64,000 nucleotides of DNA, from positions 904,001 to 968,000 of the forward strand of contig NZ_CP136419.1 in the NCBI RefSeq assembly GCF_039233145.1, written 5' to 3'. This stretch comes from Moorella humiferrea (GTDB lineage: Bacteria; Bacillota; DSM-521; Neomoorellales; Neomoorellaceae). This document shows positions 59,466 through 64,000 of this stretch, one piece after another (within the stretch, counting starts at the first letter, position 1; each line of letters opens with the position of its first letter). The notes under the pieces are model-generated. The model was not told the origin of the DNA, searched no databases, and worked only from the letters and a program-made list of their open reading frames with translations. The position numbers were made by a program, and so were the translations under genes.

Positions 59466-60328
59466 TGGCCCTCTTTACCTTCCGGGAGGCCTGGCGGAAA
59501 AAGGTGGCCCTCATCGCCGGCGCCCTCACCCTGGCCTTCCTCATCCTGTACGGCACCGGTCTGCACTTTATTACCAGGGACATGGTGAATACCGCCAATC
59601 CCGCCGCCGCCGCCAGTTACTATGCCATGATGCAGGCGGTTACCCTTTTTGTCCTGGGGATTTACCTGGCCAGTTTCCTGGCGGCCGGCCTGGCCGTCCT
59701 GGCCGCCGTGGGCAGCGTCGCCGGAGAAATCGAAAACGGCACCCTGTACACCCTGGCGGTACGGCCCCTGTCCCGCCGCGACCTGCTCCTGGGGAAATTC
59801 CTGGGCCTGGCGGCCATGCTGGTCACCTACGCCGCCCTCTTTTTCCTGGCCCTGGCCAGCCTGGTGTACTGGCAAACGGGTCTGGTCATTCCCGGGCTGG
59901 TGCCAGCCCTGGGCCTCTTTATCCTGGAGCCCCTGGTTCTCCTGGCCGTCACCATGCTGGGGACCACCAGGCTAAGTACCCTGGGTAACGGCGTCCTGGC
60001 CTTCGCCCTCTACGCCCTGGCCGTAGTCGGGGGTATGATAGAACAGATCGGCGCCCTGGTGGAGAGCACCGCTGCCATTTATACAGGTGTGGTCACCAGC
60101 CTCATCCTGCCGGCGGACGCCGTCTACCGCCGGCTGGTGGCGACGGTGGTCGACCGGCTCCCCGTCGGCAACGGCCAGGATATTCCCCGCTTTATCAATC
60201 CCCAGTCGATGCTGGGGCCTTTTGGCAGCCAGTCCACCCCCAGCGACTGGATGCTCCTCTATACCCTGGTCTATATCGTCGTTCTGCTGGCGGCGGCAGT
60301 TTACGTCTTTAACCGGCGCGATATTTAA
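59456..60328 (+). CDS. ABC-2 type permease
   Basis: About six membrane helices: FREAWRKKVALIAGALTLAF, YAMMQAVTLFVLGIYLASFL, the GEIENGTLYTLAVRPLSRRDLLLGKFLG loop typical of ABC-2 permeases (here as two parts), and a C-terminal helix VYIVVLLAAAVYVFNRRDI. 290 aa. Partner of the upstream ATPase. GAGGGGGAGCAGG before the ATG. Confidence 0.92.
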   Translation: MWLMALFTFREAWRKKVALIAGALTLAFLILYGTGLHFITRDMVNTANPAAAASYYAMMQAVTLFVLGIYLASFLAAGLAVLAAVGSVAGEIENGTLYTLAVRPLSRRDLLLGKFLGLAAMLVTYAALFFLALASLVYWQTGLVIPGLVPALGLFILEPLVLLAVTMLGTTRLSTLGNGVLAFALYALAVVGGMIEQIGALVESTAAIYTGVVTSLILPADAVYRRLVATVVDRLPVGNGQDIPRFINPQSMLGPFGSQSTPSDWMLLYTLVYIVVLLAAAVYVFNRRDI

Positions 60329-60459
60329 GGGAAGCCTTTTGACGTTAGTGCAAGGGGATTACCATTGAGCCTTTTCAGCAAGCTTCCTTTTACCGGTATA
60401 ATATCCCTGCCACCCCGGACCTGGAAGGCGGAACCCGGAAATACTTTTCCACCCCATAT

Positions 60460-62035
60460 CACTAGCGTTGCATAAAAATTTTTAGCACAGTGCAAGGCAA
60501 TATATGGAAGGAAGAATATGTTATATAATAACATTAATGGTGTATACAACCATGCATTTTCTTCCTTCACTGGCCAAAGGACTTAGGTTATCAGGGGTAG
60601 TCCTTATCCACATATTGCCATATAAAGTTGCTTAAAGAACTAAGGGGTCATAAGTTACGTCGTTTAAATAATCAGCTTCGCCAGCTAAAACTTGCTTTAC
60701 TAAATCCTGATAGATGCCTTCATAGTCTATCTTGTGCCGCCCATAAGACCTTCGTTTGGGTTTACGGTGCAGGCTTTGGACGAAGAAGGTAAAGGGCTCA
60801 TATAGACAGGTGCGTATTAAACGTTTAATAGTGAGCAATGGTCCTTGATAGCCGGCCTTTAATTGCAGCATAACCATCAGGCAGTAGGTTATTAGCGCTA
60901 TGAAGAGCTGGTTTTCTACAGCCTGTTCGCTTTTACCATAAAAATGTTTCACCTGCAGGTGTTGTTTCATCCATTTGAAGAAGAGTTCTATCTGCCAGCG
61001 CTTACGATAAATCTCGCTTAATTCTTCCGCCGGTAACTCGAAATCATTGGTGACTATAATTACCGGTTGCCCTTGGGTATCTTCGGTTGTTATCAGCCGT
61101 AAAGGGTGCTTCATTTTGGTAACTCCATCTTTGCCAAGGTAAACAAGCTGTTCCTTTTTAACCTTGCTGTCAGGGTTTACCGGCAACTCGGCGATTATTT
61201 CTACCAGAGCATTACCCTTTAAGCGGCTGGCAAAGCGGACGCCTTCTTCACAGTATCTGTCAAACTTCTTGTAATCGACATAGCCGCGGTCAAAGACGTT
61301 TAAGGCTTCTTCTTCCTCTACTACGAGGGTATCCATCTGGGTTTTATCTGCCTTCCGGGCCGGGGTGACAATTGCTTTATCAGGTAGAACCTCTTCTTCA
61401 CAGAACTTTAAGCGCAGGTGGAGTTTTATCCCGCTTTTAGTCCTGCGAAACTCGGCCCAGAGGTACTGGGTAAAACAGAGACTAATGATAGTGGAATCGA
61501 TGAGGTAAATACGTCCTGCGGTATTTCTTAAGTTTTCAAAGCCGATTTCCCGGCCTATCCGGGTGGTGAGATGGCTGAATAATAGCCGGATGAATTGCGG
61601 CGATAAATCCCTTAAACGGCGCGCTATCTGGGAGAAACTGATACTCTCTAAATTGATAGCCCGGCTAAATTGCGGGTCATTGAAGCTATTGCTGATATCC
61701 CGCAAGCCATTAAGTTGTTCCAGCTGAGCGAAGGCTATTAGTTTAATGAGTTGAAGGGAATTTAGCTTCTTAGCGTACTTATCGACCCCCATACCGGCGG
61801 TTAACTGCCAAAAATAGTCGTTAGAAACCGGAGCAAACAGTTGATGAAATGTGGATAATGTGGTATCCTTACCTTGCATTTGGGCCTCCTTATGTTAGAG
61901 GTTGGGGCAAGGACTACCCTCAATCTCTAGTATAAGGAGTTTTTTCTTGCAAGGCTAGGTTATTTCAGGAATTTGGCTGTTTTTTGGGCGTTATGTCCCT
62001 TGACAAGTTTATTTTTTCTTTATGCAACGCTAGTG
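60460..62035. mobile_element. IS4-family insertion sequence, 1576 bp
   Basis: Perfect 17-bp terminal inverted repeats CACTAGCGTTGCATAAA (60460-60476) and its complement (62019-62035) enclose a full transposase gene. Inner inverted repeats GGGTAGTCCTT (60595-60605) and AAGGACTACCC (61909-61919) lie close to the transposase ends. Ten-base flanks do not match (left CACCCCATAT-type, right CCGAAATAGG), so no target duplication is seen. The left end lies 131 bases after the ABC permease. Confidence 0.9.
60632..61879 (-). CDS. IS4-family DDE transposase, 415 aa
   Basis: The DDE motifs are intact: first Asp in IYLIDSTIISL, second Asp in LNVFDRGYVDYKKFD, and the Y-(2)-R-(3)-E-(6)-K signature in YRKRWQIELFFKWMKQHL. 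The N-terminal domain (FHQLFAPVSNDYFWQL, LEQLNGLRDISNSFN) is the DUF4372 type. AAGGAGGCCCAA precedes the ATG. No frameshift; the element may be active. Confidence 0.95.
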   Translation of the reverse strand: MQGKDTTLSTFHQLFAPVSNDYFWQLTAGMGVDKYAKKLNSLQLIKLIAFAQLEQLNGLRDISNSFNDPQFSRAINLESISFSQIARRLRDLSPQFIRLLFSHLTTRIGREIGFENLRNTAGRIYLIDSTIISLCFTQYLWAEFRRTKSGIKLHLRLKFCEEEVLPDKAIVTPARKADKTQMDTLVVEEEEALNVFDRGYVDYKKFDRYCEEGVRFASRLKGNALVEIIAELPVNPDSKVKKEQLVYLGKDGVTKMKHPLRLITTEDTQGQPVIIVTNDFELPAEELSEIYRKRWQIELFFKWMKQHLQVKHFYGKSEQAVENQLFIALITYCLMVMLQLKAGYQGPLLTIKRLIRTCLYEPFTFFVQSLHRKPKRRSYGRHKIDYEGIYQDLVKQVLAGEADYLNDVTYDPLVL

Positions 62036-62133
62036 CCGAAATAGGAATAGTTGAAATTAGGTTGCCTTAACAGGACTAGAAAAAGGAATAAGTAAAGCCT
62101 TTTTGGAAGGTGGGGGGATACTCTAGACTTGCC

Positions 62134-62709
62134 ATGAAAAGAAACATATCCGTAGCAATAATTTTTGCCGCCTTAATTACCTTGATATTAGGTAGTACGT
62201 ACTGGTATATAGAATGGTTTGGGTGGAATACGGCTCCCAAGCGAGCTGATGTGATTATAGTGTTAGGTGCTGCTGTTTGGGCGAATGGTCCAAGCCCGGC
62301 TTTAATGGAACGTATTACACTGGCCGAAACTCTTTATCAACAGGGATATGCGCCGGCGCTAATTACGACAGGCGGCATTGGGAGATTTAATCCTACCCCG
62401 GAAGGAAGCGCCGCCCGGCAGGTTCTTATTTCCCATGGTATCCCTGCCAATGTAATTTATGAGGAAGTCACTTCGAGCAACACCAGGGAAAACCTGGTTG
62501 GGGCCCTCAACATTATGCGCAAACACGATTGGAAAAGTGCGATTATTGTCACCCATGATTTTCACCTTTTACGGGCCATGACCGAAGCTCGCCGGCTAGG
62601 CATAGAGGTTTCCGGCGCCGGTGTCCATGAAACAGCCATGTTTAGGCCGCCGCTGGTACTACGAGAGGTAATCGCTAACCTGGTTAAAGCGATCGGGTAT
62701 AACTTGTAA
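62134..62709 (+). CDS. YdcF/SanA-like DUF218 protein
   Basis: One N-terminal membrane helix (ISVAIIFAALITLILGSTYW), then a DUF218 domain: ADVIIVLGAAVWANGPSPAL, ALITTGGIG, ARQVLISHGIP, SSNTRENLVGA and TVTHDFHLLRA-like IIVTHDFHLLRAM. This family (YdcF, SanA, ElyC) is tied to envelope metabolism; the exact reaction is not known. ATG at 62134 (MKRNIS) fits the helix; a GTG at 62110 is possible, since GGAAGGTGG is upstream. About 191 aa. No operon partner. Confidence 0.88.
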   Translation: MKRNISVAIIFAALITLILGSTYWYIEWFGWNTAPKRADVIIVLGAAVWANGPSPALMERITLAETLYQQGYAPALITTGGIGRFNPTPEGSAARQVLISHGIPANVIYEEVTSSNTRENLVGALNIMRKHDWKSAIIVTHDFHLLRAMTEARRLGIEVSGAGVHETAMFRPPLVLREVIANLVKAIGYNL

Positions 62710-63001
62710 ATGTATCTTTGCTAAGTGCGTAATAAGGTCTTTCATTAAAAGGGGTGTAATCCTAGCCTAAATAAGCGTAATGCTTAAATAGTTATAGACA
62801 AAAGATGGTAAATTGGTATCCTAAAATGACGGTCTACCTTTTATTTAGCTTTGTTAACAGTCATTACCACCTTACAGCCTGCGCCCGATCATCTCAATCG
62901 CCAAAAGAAATCGAGGAGGCAGTAGCCCTTGTAAATGGTCTGCAATCTTCTCTCTCTTGTAATTCGGCTGGTCACCCAGCAGCCACTTGATGCGGTAGGC
63001 A
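62710..63001. other. Intergenic region with a possible gene remnant
   Basis: AT-richer than its neighbours up to about 62870; no promoter or terminator stands out. On the minus strand from about 62990 to 62877 one frame reads RIKWLLGDQPNYKREKIADH and LQGLLPPRFLLAIEMIGRRL before a stop. It looks protein-like but has no standard start codon and a stop just upstream, so it may be a decayed fragment. Confidence 0.3.
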
Positions 63002-64000
63002 TTACCTCCTCGGTATTACGGTAGACCGCAACGCATCCCACATCTCACCGGGCACCAGCCCCAAGCGCCAGATGGCGATGCCGTCAAGGCCGTAACGCTT
63101 GGCGATACCGACTTTGGTTAAAATACTTGCCGGAGTTTCGGCGGGGGCGGAAATACCGAGTACCAGCTTTTCCGGCGGAACAAGAGCCCTGGCTATCTCC
63201 ACAGCCTGCTTGACAAGGCTTACCGGCTCCGGCGTGGAACCGTAGTCATAGGCCATGATTATGATCCGGTCGGCAAGCCCTCCCAGGGCCTTATAATCGT
63301 ACCCCTGATAGGCGCTGTTGGGGGCGTGGAGGGTGAGGGTTAAGGCAAGGCCGGCAGCTTTAATTCGCCCCGCAAGGTTTCCCACGAACCTGGTGAAGCT
63401 GTCCCGCACCGCCTGCAACTCCTCGCCTGTGTCTTGATAACCTAAACCCTCAAAGTCCAGGTTAATGCCCTGGTACAATACCGCTTCTGCCATTATGTCG
63501 TTAACCGCCCTATTCATCGCCACCTCATCGGCCAGCAGGGAAGAAAGGGTACCGTCCCCGTCGGTTACGTGGACGACCATTTCGGTTTTTAGGTTATACT
63601 CCCTGGCCGCTTTTAGCACCCTTTCCCAGCCGTCCGGCCGCTGCCAGCCGGTCCTGCTCCTGGTCAGGAGTTTTCCTTCTTTGTCCAGGCTGTACCAGCC
63701 CAGGGCCAGCTCGTCTACAATATCCGTGTTTCCTGCCGCGTATTCCGGGTAGGGCCGGCCAAAGAGGTTGGTCCAGCTGCTGGTTCTCTCGTCGCCCAGG
63801 GCATAAAAACCGATCACCGTCATCGCCGCGGGCGGGGAAGTAATCCGGACTTCCATAAGGGCGCCGTCCCAATCCACCCGGCAGCCGAAGGCTTCGCTGA
63901 AAAACCTTAAGGGTATCAACGTCCGGCCGTTAAGGATCTGCGGGGGCACATCCAGGGGTATGGGGGTGCCGTTATGGTAGGCGGTATTGTTGTCGATCTG
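63002..64000 (-). CDS. Glycoside hydrolase family 18-type protein with copper-amine-oxidase-N domain, 5' end outside window
   Basis: The frame is open to the right edge (residues QIDNNTAYHNGTPIPLD precede a GTG at 63949), so the start lies outside. The first 50 visible residues (LNGRTLIPLRFFSEAFGCRV) are a PF07833 repeat. The rest is a TIM barrel with the GH18 catalytic pattern in GINLDFEGLGY (Asp and Glu) and ADRIIIMAYDYGSTPEPVSL, and an end like YaaH/SleL spore-cortex lysins. It probably acts on wall or cortex glycan. Ends with AGGAGG over its stop. Confidence 0.88.
   Translation of the reverse strand, partial: QIDNNTAYHNGTPIPLDVPPQILNGRTLIPLRFFSEAFGCRVDWDGALMEVRITSPPAAMTVIGFYALGDERTSSWTNLFGRPYPEYAAGNTDIVDELALGWYSLDKEGKLLTRSRTGWQRPDGWERVLKAAREYNLKTEMVVHVTDGDGTLSSLLADEVAMNRAVNDIMAEAVLYQGINLDFEGLGYQDTGEELQAVRDSFTRFVGNLAGRIKAAGLALTLTLHAPNSAYQGYDYKALGGLADRIIIMAYDYGSTPEPVSLVKQAVEIARALVPPEKLVLGISAPAETPASILTKVGIAKRYGLDGIAIWRLGLVPGEMWDALRSTVIPRR

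Noticed and set aside
62805-62990. Plus-strand open frame of 61 codons in the gap before the GH18 gene
   Set aside because: No ribosome site, odd composition, and the opposite strand reads more like protein.

Overview
The window looks like chromosome of a thermophilic, endospore-forming, anaerobic Firmicute of the Moorella/Thermanaeromonas type. This is inferred from GC-rich coding with many GTG/TTG starts and strong AGGAGG ribosome sites, spore genes (an alpha/beta SASP, gpr, ylbJ, spoVS), a PASTA-kinase/FtsW/PBP cluster, a selenoprotein, tungsten/molybdenum-style and indolepyruvate oxidoreductase genes, and acetate kinase. No species name can be proved from the sequence alone.

Layout. 1-4200 is accessory: the 3' part of a TnpB-like gene with a structured downstream region, a tRNA-Thr(CGT) whose terminator carries the 5' fragment of a group IIC-type intron, a small lysis-like cassette with a frameshifted first gene, and a secreted transglutaminase-like protein. 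4215-10068 is priA-def-fmt-DUF116-rsmB. 10067-12468 is an agr-type peptide signalling locus (membrane protein, Spo0B-type histidine kinase, AgrB, and a 44-residue AgrD precursor with Ser in place of Cys), with two sigma-H-like promoters and no response regulator. 12543-21545 is the cell-wall/phosphosignalling cluster (rlmN, two FHA proteins, PP2C phosphatase, FtsW, PBP, PASTA kinase, rsgA, rpe). 21558-25569 is the FMN-riboswitch-controlled riboflavin operon, interrupted by a 253-bp palindromic element. 25573-32010 holds yfcE-like, rpmB, recG, SASP/gpr, DUF2197, a HesB-like selenoprotein read through an in-frame UGA, thioredoxin and a ferredoxin.

32072-36900 pairs a molybdopterin-binding protein with a divergent-facing aryl-CoA ligase/indolepyruvate ferredoxin oxidoreductase operon. 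36925-39447 has a hairpin-rich candidate sporulation RNA next to rsmD (a CsfG-like position), a coiled-coil protein and ylbJ. 39533-50043 contains ackA and then a long lipid operon (DUF177, rpmF, fapR, plsX, fabH, fabK, fabD, fabG, acpP, fabF, rnc) with a fapR operator candidate, ending with sigma-H-type spoVS and then smc (50101-53664).

53672-64000 is again accessory: two ECF sigma/anti-sigma operons, both of whose sigma genes lack any ATG/GTG/TTG start upstream of their conserved region and seem to use CTG and ATC, an ABC exporter, a complete IS4-family element with 17-bp inverted repeats, a DUF218 protein, and a partial GH18 protein at the right edge. The most noteworthy signals are the UGA-containing HesB-like gene, the Ser-type agr locus under apparent sigma-H control, the two ECF genes with non-canonical starts, the two long palindromic intergenic elements, and the candidate CsfG-like RNA.
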